Source: Erigeron canadensis (taxonomy: Eukaryota > Streptophyta > Magnoliopsida > Asterales > Asteraceae). Taken from it: DNA of 64,000 bases. Positions 11,601 through 20,810 of this stretch are shown one piece after another. The stretch lies in contig NC_057762.1 of assembly GCF_010389155.1 (NCBI RefSeq), forward strand, positions 8,791,513-8,855,512. The letters are read 5' to 3'. Made by a program: the position numbers and the translations under genes. The notes under the pieces are model-generated. The model had not been told where the DNA came from and ran no database searches. It worked only from the letters and a program-made list of their open reading frames with translations. Numbering within the stretch: position 1 is the first letter of the stretch; each line of letters opens with the position of its first letter.

Positions 11601-11945
11601 TCAATGTCCAAACGGTACCCAAGCTTGTTTTCAAATCAATATCCCCTATCCCGGTAATATCAAGTAATTTATTATTTGCAAGTTTTACCTGACCGAAATC
11701 ACCCAGTCTGAGATTCTTCATTCTTCTTGAACTCCATATGGCATGAAACGATGCTCCCGAGTCCATAATCCATGCTTCAATTGCATCCTCAACACATAAA
11801 ATTAAAGCATCATCAGAATCAGATGCGGCTGTAGCAGAATGTAACTCATTTTTGTCCGCGGGTGGTTTAGTGCATTGACTTCTGAAGTGACCATTTTCAT
11901 TGCAGTTCCAACACTTGATATCAGAAATAGAATGACTATTTCTTT
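8651..11945 (-). pseudogene. Decayed Copia gag-pol of element 2
   Basis: Pieces in order on the minus strand: Gag knuckle CWNCNENGHFRSQC (near 11,910), protease DSGA box at the start of a long frame (10087-11766), GAG-pre-integrase H/C region (LGHMSEKGMK, CEPCVLSKKKK), integrase with HTDVYGP and SDNGGEYVS plus PQQNGVAERMNRT, then RT (QLDVKTAFLHGDLNEDIYM, YVDD) in 9002-9946 and RNase H (LYCDNESAVKLAKNPVYHGK) in 8651-8881. Frame changes near 9,970-10,080 and 9,680, and stops near 9,003 and 8,910-8,930, separate the pieces, so it cannot encode a full polyprotein. Confidence 0.9.
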
Positions 11946-13096
11946 TATATATTCGGGCGTTGCCCCGAGAAATATGACGATACGACTTGCAATGTGTATA
12001 AGATCATTGATATATGTGTAAAGATAAACGCACATTACAATTTACAAAAGCGTATCATAAAACTAAAAAATTACAACACCTCGAACAAAAAGTGGTTCAA
12101 AAGATTATTTAAAAATAATGTTACATCATAGTGTTATGTGGTTACCTGGTCATTGGTCATGCAAATATCAATTGTTTTTTAGAAGAACCCTTAAAAAATA
12201 ATTAATATAGTAATCAATGAATAAAGAATAAATAAAAGGTGAACGTTAAGGAAAAGTATTTAAAAAGAAAAAAAATGGGCAGTCTTATAGGTAGATATGG
12301 TTATTAGTCATGGATTACGTGAACTTTGCCTGGAGATAACAAATATTAGGTGTTTTTTTTTATGCGAAATATTTTTTATAAAAAAATTACCAATGAATAT
12401 ACTACCAAATGAAGAAAATAAAAAAAACTCAACGTTTAAGTAAAAGCATGCCAAAAAAGGGGGGAAAATCAAGTATGAACGTTTAGATGTAGATATGCGA
12501 CCACCTGTTAGTCTTGAGAATTAAAATACAAATTTTAAAAAAGAATAAAAAAGCAAGCAGAGACAGTTCATGTTCATAAGGCCGTGCATAAATGTTATAC
12601 TAATTAATGATTTACTACATATACAATTGCTACTTTTGTGAAGAATTATAAGATGTATAAAAGAAAAAAAATTAATTCGTTATTCTTTAATCCAAACAAG
12701 TTAATATTCCGTATGGTTCCATATTATACCAATTTTTCAAGTTTTCAATTTTCGGCTTTTAATGGTCAACCGAGTAGCAATACCAGTGAATATATCATGT
12801 AACGTTTTTTCAATTTCACTCTCTTCTATAAAGTTTAAGAGATGGACATAAATTTACTAAAAAATTATATTCATTAATGAAAAAAACTCTTTCATTTATC
12901 TTTAATCCATTCTACTTAGTTTTTTACAAGGCAAATGGACAACAAGCTGCGCCGTTAATCTTTTTAATAATTAGACTATTTTTTAATTTTTACCAACCTT
13001 TTTTAATTCGTAAAGAGTATGATAAAAGTTAAACATTTTAATAATATGTTATAACAAACCGTACATCACGTATGGGTCTTGAAACTAGTGTGGTTA
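11946..13096. other. AT-rich sequence between Copia element 2 and a Helitron-like repeat
   Basis: No gene recognised. The first bases contain the near-perfect stem CGGGCGTTGCCCCG, like the terminal hairpin of Helitrons read on the opposite strand, which may mark an element that truncated the Copia copy. The rest is low-complexity AT sequence. Confidence 0.4.
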
Positions 13097-13720
13097 TCTC
13101 TACTATATTATAAAGCTTTTGTTCTCTATTTTTTCAACTTTACACAAGTGAAAATCACAAAATATCTCTATTACTTATTAATAATACTCTTAGGACCTGT
13201 TTTTTTTAGTTATTAAATGTTGAATGTATTAAGTGACTGAATGTATATATTGTGGTTGAATGTATTAATTAAGACATAGGATGGTTATTTTTGTTTATTA
13301 AGTCAAAAAAAGAACATGAAATTTGACTTAATATATTAAGTTATTAATTATTAAGTCTATTAAGTAAAAAAAGAATGAGAATAGATCTCAACCACTCATT
13401 TTTTTTTCTTTCATCAAATCTCAACCACTCATTATTCTTTATGCTCCATATATATCTCAAATTCATTCAAAATCTTTTATCTTAAAAACCTTAAATCGAT
13501 AAATTATAAAAATATATGGGTGTTTTTAAAATTACATACTCTTTTGTTAGGGATGTCATTCGATATATTTTTGACGAATTTTTATATTCAATGATGGTGT
13601 TCGTATGGTTAAGACATTTGGCTATCACATTCTATGACAAATCACAACCTATGACGTATCACAACCTATGACCTATCACTCTACCATCATACCGCCGCAA
13701 CGTGCGGACATTTAGTCTCG
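13097..13720 (+). mobile_element. Non-autonomous Helitron-like repeat, copy 2
   Basis: Begins TCTCTACTATATTATAAAGC after an A and ends beyond the hairpin CCGC-CGCAACGT-GCGG at CTCG followed by T, close to the A|TC...CTRR|T rule of Helitrons although CTCG is not a perfect CTRR. It shares the 'gatgtcattcgatatat', 'gacgaattttta' and 'acatttggctatcacattctatga' text with the copies at 3204 and 54675. A segment at about 13190-13390 resembles the repeat at 17233-17431 ('tattaagtgactgaat'). Confidence 0.5.
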
Positions 13721-13949
13721 TATATTAATGTAAAAACAATTAAATTAATTAATATTTCACGTCCTAGTCCCAACAGTGACTTAAGTGATAATCTTAAGTA
13801 TTTATCCAAAAAAAAAGGGGGTCTTAAATAAAAAGATTTTTAAAGAAACATACGTGTACTTATTATTTATTCATTGTTAATATATGCATATGTTAATAAA
13901 ATTAACGGATTTACAACAAATAAAGTTTTACTTCGGTAAGGAAACATCC

Positions 13950-14056
13950 TTACTTGATGATCAAGTATTAATTTTAAATTAGGAAACTAAATTAACTATC
14001 GCAAGAAAAATAGAAGAATCCTAATCGAATTAGGGTTATTACTCCTAGTATATATA
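13950..14056 (+). promoter_or_regulatory. Promoter of gene C: palindrome plus TATA box
   Basis: TTACTTGATGATCAAGTAT at 13950-13968 (one arm base off perfect), preceded by AAGGAAACATCCT, then TATATATA at 14049-14056, 104 bp before the ATG. Layout matches genes A, D and E. Confidence 0.6.
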
Positions 14057-14152
14057 CCCGACCTCAAAGAACTTTTAGGACGCACAAATCGGTTGTTTTC
14101 AATCCATTATTTAATTAGGGTTTAATCAAGAACGAGCGAATTAATTAAATTA

Positions 14153-14566
14153 ATGGCTCAAGGTAAGAGTAATACAGGGAAAAACCGCAAGCAACGTAAT
14201 CGCAAAACTAATGGCGGGGTTGATGATCGTGAATGTTTCAACTGTGGTGGGGTTGGGCATCTTCTTAGAGATTGTACTAGCGTTGTCAAGTGTCTTAATT
14301 GTGGTGTGCTGGGCCACATTGTAAGCGATTGTCCTATGAAAACAGGGGAAGTTGTTAGCTTTTATGGTGGCAAAGGTTTCGGTTTTATCAGGCCCGATGA
14401 AGACGGGGAAGACTTGTACTTTCACCAATCAGATATCCAAGTGGATGGTTACCGAACTCTTCGTAAAGGTCAAGGGGTCAGGTTTTCGGTTACTGAGTTC
14501 AATGGGCGTATGACGGCTGTTAAGGTCACCCCTGTCGACAATATATATTGTAACTCAAATTTATAA
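14153..14566 (+). CDS. Gene C: two CCHC zinc knuckles followed by one cold-shock domain
   Basis: 137-residue paralogue with reversed order. The N-terminus keeps MAQGKSNTG, the leader seen before CSD1 in the other genes, then runs straight into the basic linker KNRKQRNRK. Knuckles lie at 28-41 (CFNCGGVGHLLRDC) and 47-60 (CLNCGVLGHIVSDC), and a CSD at about 65-129 with KGFGFI (74-79). RNP2 reads LYFHQS where paralogues have LFVHQ/HS. Compared with D, about 210 bp coding for CSD1 is missing in frame, with GGG-AAAAACCG at the join. It is therefore best read as a D-type gene that lost its first CSD. The reading frame is intact and the promoter is conserved, so it may be expressed; function beyond nucleic-acid binding is unknown. 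Confidence 0.8.
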   Translation: MAQGKSNTGKNRKQRNRKTNGGVDDRECFNCGGVGHLLRDCTSVVKCLNCGVLGHIVSDCPMKTGEVVSFYGGKGFGFIRPDEDGEDLYFHQSDIQVDGYRTLRKGQGVRFSVTEFNGRMTAVKVTPVDNIYCNSNL

Positions 14567-15313
14567 TCGATTTGTAGCTTTGTAAAATATTATTTTGATT
14601 TGATTTAATATATTGTGTTGTGGTTTTGGCTTATTGTCTCTTCAACATATGCAGATTTCTTGTGACATTGATTCTAAATTAAATTGTCTAAACTGTTCTT
14701 GTTAATGGGTTAAGATATTGGAGATGATACCAGATTAATAATGTGTAAAATTTGTTGCCAATTACAATCGATTCGGCCCATATACCCAGTGGTCCATCCA
14801 CAAAAGATAAATTCTTGTTTTCCTTTCTTATAGCTTTTCGGTTAATAATTTGTTACCGCCAAGGGTTGCATTCTCGTGTAATAACTTTGTATTCAAGCTG
14901 TGTTCGAATGGCCCGCCAAGGGTTGCATTCTCGTGTGTGAGATGGTTAATTATGGCTATTTGCGTGTGGTGATTGAAATGGCAAACTGGGTTTAAGATGT
15001 TGACATTGTGCTTGAAAACTCAAAAGCAAGTTAAAAAGTTTATGATAAGGGGTGAGAAGAACAAAATCGGGTTATAAGTTGCAAAAGTTTATTGAGAGAA
15101 CTATAAATTATATTAGGTGGAAATTTTCAAAGCAGTACCATTATAGACGATCATTATTGTGACCGTATATCAATTAAGATTTAAGACCAAATTAAATTTG
15201 ATTTCTATCAGGTAGAAAAAGTTATTCCAAGTCCTAGAAGAGTTAAAGTTATTCATATATAGTTGATATATTTGGATAACCTATTGACAATAAATAATTT
15301 TACTTCGTTAACG
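14567..15313. other. Intergenic sequence between genes C and D
   Basis: The first 100 bases match the 3' flank of genes D and E ('tattgtctcttcaacatatgcagatttcttg' region). Includes the direct repeat at 14856-14936. No gene seen; the short frame at 14752-14940 spans that repeat and has no familiar features. Confidence 0.5.
14856..14936 (+). repeat. 24-bp direct repeat, two copies 57 bp apart
   Basis: The 24 bases at 14856-14879 (starting CCGCCAAGGG, ending TCTCGTGT) recur exactly at 14913-14936. The matching flank of gene E near 21,745 has one related 'gggccaagtgtgg' copy. Confidence 0.85.
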
Positions 15314-15419
15314 ATACTTGATGATCAAGTAAATAATTAAAAATTAGAAAATTAAATTAACTATCGCAAGAAAATAGGAGAAACCAAAAGAATTAGGGTT
15401 ATTGCTCCAAGTATATATA
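15314..15419 (+). promoter_or_regulatory. Promoter of gene D: palindrome plus TATA box
   Basis: ATACTTGATGATCAAGTAA at 15314-15332 (one arm base off perfect) and TATATATA at 15412-15419, 96 bp before the start codon used. The AAGGAAACATCCTT block seen in A, C and E is reduced here to 'cgttaacgat'. Confidence 0.6.
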
Positions 15420-15507
15420 CCAGATCTCAAAGATCTTTTAGGACGCACAAATTTTGGTGTTTTCAATCTATTCATTAGGGTTTAGTCGCACAAATTAGGC
15501 TGAAGGT

Positions 15508-16095
15508 ATGAGTAATACAGGGGTAGTTGTCAGCTTCTATGGTCGAAAGGGTTATGGTTTTATCAAACCCGATCAAGCCGAGGAAAACCTGTTTGTGCAC
15601 CATTCTGAGATCAAAACAGATGGTTATCGGACTCTTCGTGAAGGTCAGGAGGTTAAGTTTTCGGTTGTTGAGTTGAAAGATGGGGGTAAAAAGGCTATCA
15701 AGGTCACCCCTGTTGACAATATAAACGTTAAGAAAAACCGTAAGAAACGTAATGGCAAAACTAATGGCGGGGTTGATGATCGTGTGTGTTATAACTGTGA
15801 TGGCGTTGGGCATCTTAGTAGAAATTGTACTAGTGTTGTCAAGTGTGTAAAGTGTGGTGTGATGGCCCACAATGTAAGGGAATGTCCTATGAAAACAGGG
15901 GTAGTTGTTAGCTTTTATGGTCCCAAAGGTTACAGTTTTATCAAGCCCGACGAAGCCGGGGAAGACTTGTTCGTTCACCAATCTGATATCCACACAGATG
16001 GTTACCGATCTCTTCGTAAAGGTCAGAGGGTCAGGTTTTTGGTTGCTGAGATCAATGGGACGGCTGTTAAGGTCACCCCTGTTGACAAAATATAG
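15508..16095 (+). CDS. Gene D: CSD - two CCHC knuckles - CSD protein
   Basis: 195-residue protein with a CSD at each end. CSD1 is at about 4-70 (KGYGFI 14-19, LFVHHS), the basic linker KKNRKKRNGK follows, knuckles lie at 94-107 (CYNCDGVGHLSRNC) and 113-126 (CVKCGVMAHNVREC), and CSD2 at about 131-193. CSD2 RNP1 reads KGYSFI, with Ser for the usual Gly. The join CPMKTGVVVSFYG repeats the N-terminal MSNTGVVVSFYG, so CSD2 looks like the start of another paralogue fused after a knuckle. Translation must begin at 15508: the upstream ATG used by the other genes is lost (TTAGGCTGAAGGTATG where gene E has TTAATGGCTGAAGGTATG). The usual plant arrangement is a single N-terminal CSD, so this plan is unusual. 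Confidence 0.87.
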   Translation: MSNTGVVVSFYGRKGYGFIKPDQAEENLFVHHSEIKTDGYRTLREGQEVKFSVVELKDGGKKAIKVTPVDNINVKKNRKKRNGKTNGGVDDRVCYNCDGVGHLSRNCTSVVKCVKCGVMAHNVRECPMKTGVVVSFYGPKGYSFIKPDEAGEDLFVHQSDIHTDGYRSLRKGQRVRFLVAEINGTAVKVTPVDKI

Positions 16096-16792
16096 TAACA
16101 CAGAAAATTATATTAATGATCCTTGATCGATTTGTAGTATTTTAAAAGATTACTCAATCTTTCTTGTTCTTAATTGATTTGATTTAATATGTGTGACAGT
16201 TTTATGAAATATATTGCGGTGTGGTTTTCGCTTATTGTTTATGCTCTCTTAACATATGCATATTTCTTGTTATATTGACGCGAAAAATTATCCATACTAT
16301 ATTCTTGTTAATTGGTTAAAACTGGAGATTTATATATATCAGATGAATGTGTATAAATTTGTTGCAGATTACAAATTTAACCCTAAAAGATCATCAAACC
16401 CACATAGCTACACTTTACATGTAAGCCATTACCCTCACAGCAAGATATTTTTAAGCATATTTACGTTTGAGATCCAGGATGTGAGTAATATAAGCCTTTT
16501 CAATCTTTTATTTCAATGTCTTTTGTCAGTTTTTGGGTAATTACACCAATAGTCCAATACATCTTGTTAAATGGGATGCCAAAACATTATAATGCCAATT
16601 GCATACACGTTATACATGTTATATCCTTGATATAAAGATTGAGCAATGTTATAATTACAAACTAATTAGAAGTAAATTTCTAAAAATTCATGTGCTACAG
16701 CAGGAAACAGATAGGTTTAAAAAGGTGTCTCATGGAACGTTTATAATTCTTATTTGGATGATATGGAAATGGCAGAACAAAGTGCTCCAAGC
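16096..16792. other. 3' flank of gene D
   Basis: The first 170 bases are shared with the flanks of C and E. The rest, including AT-rich frames at 16256-16540 and 16599-16817, shows no recognisable product. Confidence 0.45.
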
Positions 16793-16949
16793 CAGAGGCG
16801 GAGACAAGGGGGGCTAGGAGGTGCCAAGCCTCCCCCAGTAGGCGTAAATGCAACGAATTTTCTATAGCCTGGCCGAATATTTTCCGAGGTTTATATAGTA
16901 TATAGTCCCCTCCAATGAGTCAAAACCCCATATCCTGGCTTCGCCACTG
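16793..16949. mobile_element. Small hAT-like MITE (157 bp)
   Basis: Ends CAGAGGCGGAGAC and TTCGCCACTG form imperfect inverted repeats. It is flanked by CTCCAAGC (16785-16792) and CTACAAGC (16950-16957), an 8-bp duplication with one mismatch as expected for hAT elements. Its ends resemble the larger element at 45205. Confidence 0.65.
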
Positions 16950-17232
16950 CTACAAGCTCTCTACAATCTTTTATACTACTTTGGTCTTTGGTAAAGGAAT
17001 TTTTTCTTTCTCATTGACCAACCGTTGTATTTAGATCTTCAAGTGATGGTGAGGTTGTAAAGGATCTGATTGGCATCTGATGACACAAGAATCTCATGAC
17101 TAAATGCAGAATTTCTATACAAGGTTTATCCAAGGGCTCAGACTATTGTTTGGTTTATTTTACCACCTCTATATTTTGCATGTGGTAGCTTCCAATTATA
17201 TGCCATTTGTTGTTACTTGGATCGATAAACTT

Positions 17233-17431
17233 GGCCTGTTTGTTTTTTTAACTATTAAGTGACTGAATTGATTAAGTGACTGAATGGATAAATAATGTCT
17301 GTATGGATTAAGTCAATACAGTTGTTTTTTGTTTATTAAGTCGGGAAAACAAACAATTTTGATGACTTAATGGATTAAGTGTTTTTGATTAAGTCATGAC
17401 TGAATTTATTAAGTCCCAAACAAACACCACC
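17233..17431. mobile_element. MITE-like repeat with TTAAGTGACTGAAT motifs
   Basis: About 200 bp from GGCCTGTTTGTTTTTT to AAACAAACACCACC, with imperfect inverted ends and internal repeats of 'attaagtgactgaat'. A diverged copy lies at about 13190-13390. No convincing target duplication was seen, so superfamily is uncertain. Confidence 0.45.
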
Positions 17432-17537
17432 TTACTGATTCTTTTACGGTTGTTATTCGTTTCATAATTGTTTTTAACGGTTGTTATTAGTTTCATAATT
17501 ATGAATGTTTTGATATTCATTTAGTTAAAAAAATATA

Positions 17538-17794
17538 CCTCATCCGTCCCATTTTAAGTGTCCTATTTTAACTTCTAAAGTCTTTTTTTGAACTTTGACC
17601 GTAATTATCTTTTAATTTGTTGTGTTATACAACACTTGATATAAAATAGATGAATAGATTGAGTTTTCGATGTACTTTTTAATGATATAAGTTTCATCAA
17701 CTGTTATAAAGTACATACAAAGATATTTACGGTCAAAGTTAAAAGAAAAAGACATTGAAGTCAAACTAGGACACTTAAAAATGGACGGAGTGAG
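17538..17794. mobile_element. Stowaway-like MITE (257 bp)
   Basis: Ends CCTCATCCGTCCCATTTTAA and, on the opposite strand, CTCACTCCGTCCATTTTTAA are inverted repeats ending at TA on both sides, the Stowaway (Tc1/mariner) signature. Non-coding. Confidence 0.75.
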
Positions 17795-17870
17795 TATAAG
17801 GAAAGGAATGGCAATATTGCTTACTTCAAATGCATATGTGCAACAATGTATCAAAGGAGCAAAAGCCTTA

Positions 17871-18387
17871 GGTGTGTTTGGTTTACATAATGTTTTTGAA
17901 AAAAATGGAATCTATTAAAAAGTTAGGGCACATTTGGTTCACAGAATGTTTTTGGAAAGAATGGAATCTATTGAAGGAATTATAATCTGACGGAATGAAA
18001 TTTGACATAATGTTTTCTATTTTTTAAAGATTTAAGTGAGGGACGGAATGAGATTCCTTCCCCCATCTCCATAGAATATAGATTTCATCAAATGAGGGAA
18101 TGTTCACATTCCAACGGAATGATAGTCCTTCATCATTGAACAACCAAACGCACTAAAGAATGAAATTCAATTTCTTCAAGTCCATCAAATTCTATCAGAA
18201 TCTGCGAACCAAACGCGACCTTAGAATTTGAAAGAATAAAATTGGAATTTTGAGATTTCATCAAATGATAGAATATTTAAATTCCAACGGAATGAGATTT
18301 CTGTTTCTTTGAATAACCAATCACACTGAATAAAATTAAATTCCAACTCTATTATATTCTTTCAAATTATGTGAAGCAAACGCAACC
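17871..18387. mobile_element. Tourist-like MITE, outer copy interrupted by a second copy
   Basis: Starts GGTGTGTTTGGTTTACATAA and ends GCAAACGCAACC, with TTA on both sides (17868-17870 and 18388-18390), as for Tourist (PIF/Harbinger) MITEs. The copy at 17926-18220 sits inside it, so the outer element is split into about 55 and 167 bp. Confidence 0.7.
17926..18220. mobile_element. Tourist-like MITE, inner copy (295 bp)
   Basis: Starts GGGCACATTTGGTTCACAGA, ends GCGAACCAAACGCGACC, flanked by TTA at 17923-17925 and 18221-18223. Closely similar along its length to 42759-43047. Non-coding. Confidence 0.75.
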
Positions 18388-18390
18388 TTA

Positions 18391-19369
18391 TAGTGTCTTG
18401 ACAAATCATAGAGAGGCGCAAATGGTTTCACAACTCCCTCCTAATCTGATGTCGACCTCTTTTATTTTTATGTCACTTCAAAATTTAAATGGTGCCATTA
18501 CACTACCTTTCAGTTATTTCTTGACCTTAATAAAATACATTCAAAGAAGATCGACCTAGAAAATATTGATTTAGAACTACTAATTATATGGCCAGGCGTA
18601 GAAGATTATCAATATGTTGCAATCTAATGTAACTTTTAATCATTGTATTAGTTGAATTGTTATTTCTAATGGGTTGGTGGCTCATTGGTAATTGGTCTTA
18701 GACCTTCAGGAAATTCACTAAGGGGTGGGTGGTGGGGGTGGTGGGGGGGGGGTGTTGAGAGTTTGGGTTTTATTTCAGACATGCGTGATTCGAGTCCTCG
18801 CATACTGCCCAATTGAATGTCATTATAATGTCTGGAATATAAACTATTGACTACTAATTACTAACTCATTAAAAAAATGTCTTAAAAACAAAAACTATAT
18901 AGACTTGATTATAGTATTTTGGTTTTAAAATTTTTAAATCACCCAGGGTGACCCGAGTTGATTAGCCAATAAGCATCTATATTAACCCGATAGAATTAAG
19001 CTTAACATGATCTTCTTTCATTTGGGGCACATTTTTTTTGTTTTTCCAGCTCTGCAACTTTTTGCATTTTTTGAGACCACATTGTTTACGACTCAATATT
19101 GTCAACCTAAGATATCTGGATTGAAATACACTAAAGTTAGACTACTTTATAGTAAAGTTGTGAACTTTGACCATTGAATTAAAATTAATGTTCAAAAAAT
19201 CAAAAATTCATATTTGGATCTGGTGATTTGATTTTAATCCAAAGATCAAAATATCTTCGACTTTACTACTAAAGTTGGTTTCAACTTTAGAAAATTCTAC
19301 ATATCAATTTGATAAATGTTAGCACCTTCTCCCAAGGCTTTTGAGGAACATACGTGTACTTCTTATTTA
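18391..19369. other. Intergenic sequence with a SINE-like piece
   Basis: At about 18668-18900 lies TGGCTCATTGGTAATTGG, like a pol III box A, and GATTCGAGTCCTC, like a box B, about 107 bp apart with a G-rich run between them; spacing is longer than in a tRNA. A related piece is at 61045. No gene seen. The last 30 bases are the left flank shared with the upstream region of gene C. Confidence 0.4.
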
Positions 19370-20507
19370 TCTATACTCCATATTAAAGCAAACTGACTTT
19401 TTTTTTCAACCACTCTACCTTTAAAATACCAAATTTACCCTTTACATTTACACTATCTCCATATATGATAGGCTAAATTACCGTAACTACCCTCAAATCA
19501 TTTTATCCCCTAAACCAAAAACACAGTCACCACTGCAAATCAAGGCGACCATCGATCACCCCACACACAGATCGAATCCCTCCGCCCTCTATCTATTTTC
19601 TAAACATACATAATCTACCAGCCACCATCGCTAATAGCAAACCGTATCCCATCAGCAGCCATGGTTTGTTCTTCAAGAAGGGATATTTGTACGCGGGTTT
19701 CTTCAGAAAGGGATACTTGGTTTTCTCCTTTTTGGGGGTTCATCAATTGGGTTTTTCTCTTCTTTATGTTTAAAATCCTTAATCTATATACCTTTTATTG
19801 CCTTTAACTTCTTATATCTGCTTCTTCATATTTATTTGATTTGCATATCTCCAAAAGGTGGCTTTTTCTTTCTTCTTGATAATATCAAAATGGATGTATC
19901 AATCAAGGAGGTATTACTATTAATTATTTTCAGTTTATTGTTTTCATTAAATTTAAAGCTGTATTTTCCGTTCTGTTTTTTTTTTTCTAAATTTTTTGGT
20001 AGGGAGTAATTTAGTAGGGGTGATTGTTTTAAAGTCAAACTAACCAAATTATGACCTTTAATTTAATTTTGGTAAAGATTGTGATTGATTTTGTTGGTAT
20101 TTAGTTTTAGTAACGATATAATTTTCGGTATTAGCAAACTTATTTTTGGTAAAACTTTTCATTTTCTTATTTTAATTGCACATTTTCTAGAATATCTATA
20201 CAAATAACATTCCTTACATATGAATATAAATGTTGTTCTAATGTTGTTTTTCCTGTGTATTGCAAATAAAGATGCATAGAAAACTTAAACACTAATCTGT
20301 TATATGGCATGCCAAGTTGCCAACTGCTGTATGAAGCAAAAAACTTTGTCTGGACAACACTTTAAAAAGCCCTCAGAATGAGTATACAACATATCAGGAG
20401 AGGATTCACAGCCTACACAATATACTACGAGAGGATTCAAAAACTAATAAAAAAGTATTTGCGTTGTATATTGACATTGCCGCTGCATCGCGTGGGCATC
20501 CATCTAG
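19370..20507 (+). mobile_element. Non-autonomous Helitron upstream of gene E (1138 bp)
   Basis: Starts TCTATACTCCATATTAAAGC after an A and ends GCCGCTGCATCGCGTGGGC, a short hairpin, then CATCTAG before a T: the A|TC...CTAG|T layout of Helitrons without target duplication. The homologous region of gene C reads TTATTTATTCATTG with no insert, while gene E has TTATTTA, the element, then TTCATAG, so a paralogous empty site fixes both ends. No RepHel coding sequence; the open frame at 19832-20047 is AT-rich noise. Confidence 0.75.
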
Positions 20508-20601
20508 TTCATAGAATCATAATTGATATTTAGATAACTAAATAAAATTTACGCATTTACGATAAATAAAATTTAAATTGTACTTCCGTAAGGAAGCATC
20601 C

Positions 20602-20702
20602 TTACTTGATGATCAAGTAATTAATGAATACATTAGAAAACAAATTATGGTAAGTACGCAAGGAAAATAGTAGAAAAGGGTTTATTGCTCCTAGTATATA
20701 TA
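20602..20702 (+). promoter_or_regulatory. Promoter of gene E: palindrome plus TATA box
   Basis: TTACTTGATGATCAAGTAA at 20602-20620 has perfect 8-bp arms and is preceded by AAGGAAGCATCCTT. TATATATA follows at 20695-20702, 116 bp before the ATG. The Helitron ends 94 bp upstream of the palindrome. Confidence 0.6.
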
Positions 20703-20810
20703 CACGATCTCAAAGATCTTTTAGGACGCACAAATTTTAGTGTTTTCAATCCATTAATTAAATAGGGTTTAATTAAGAACGTACGCCCGCAGCTAGCTAC
20801 CAATTAATTA

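Larger units (their letters stand above)
8167..11945 (-). mobile_element. Copia-type LTR retrotransposon 2, inserted in element 1 and 5'-truncated
   Basis: Minus-strand element with 3' LTR, purine tract (ACCAAGTGGGAGAT), RNase H, RT, integrase, protease and the Gag zinc knuckle. Coding similarity ends near 11945, where sequence holding a CGGGCGTTGCCCCG hairpin takes over. The 5' LTR and most of gag are missing, as is the rest of element 1, so a deletion or later insertion removed that end. Confidence 0.85.

Noticed and set aside
18676..18798. tRNA gene
   Set aside because: Box A- and B-like motifs are present but 107 bp apart and there is no cloverleaf; a SINE piece fits better.
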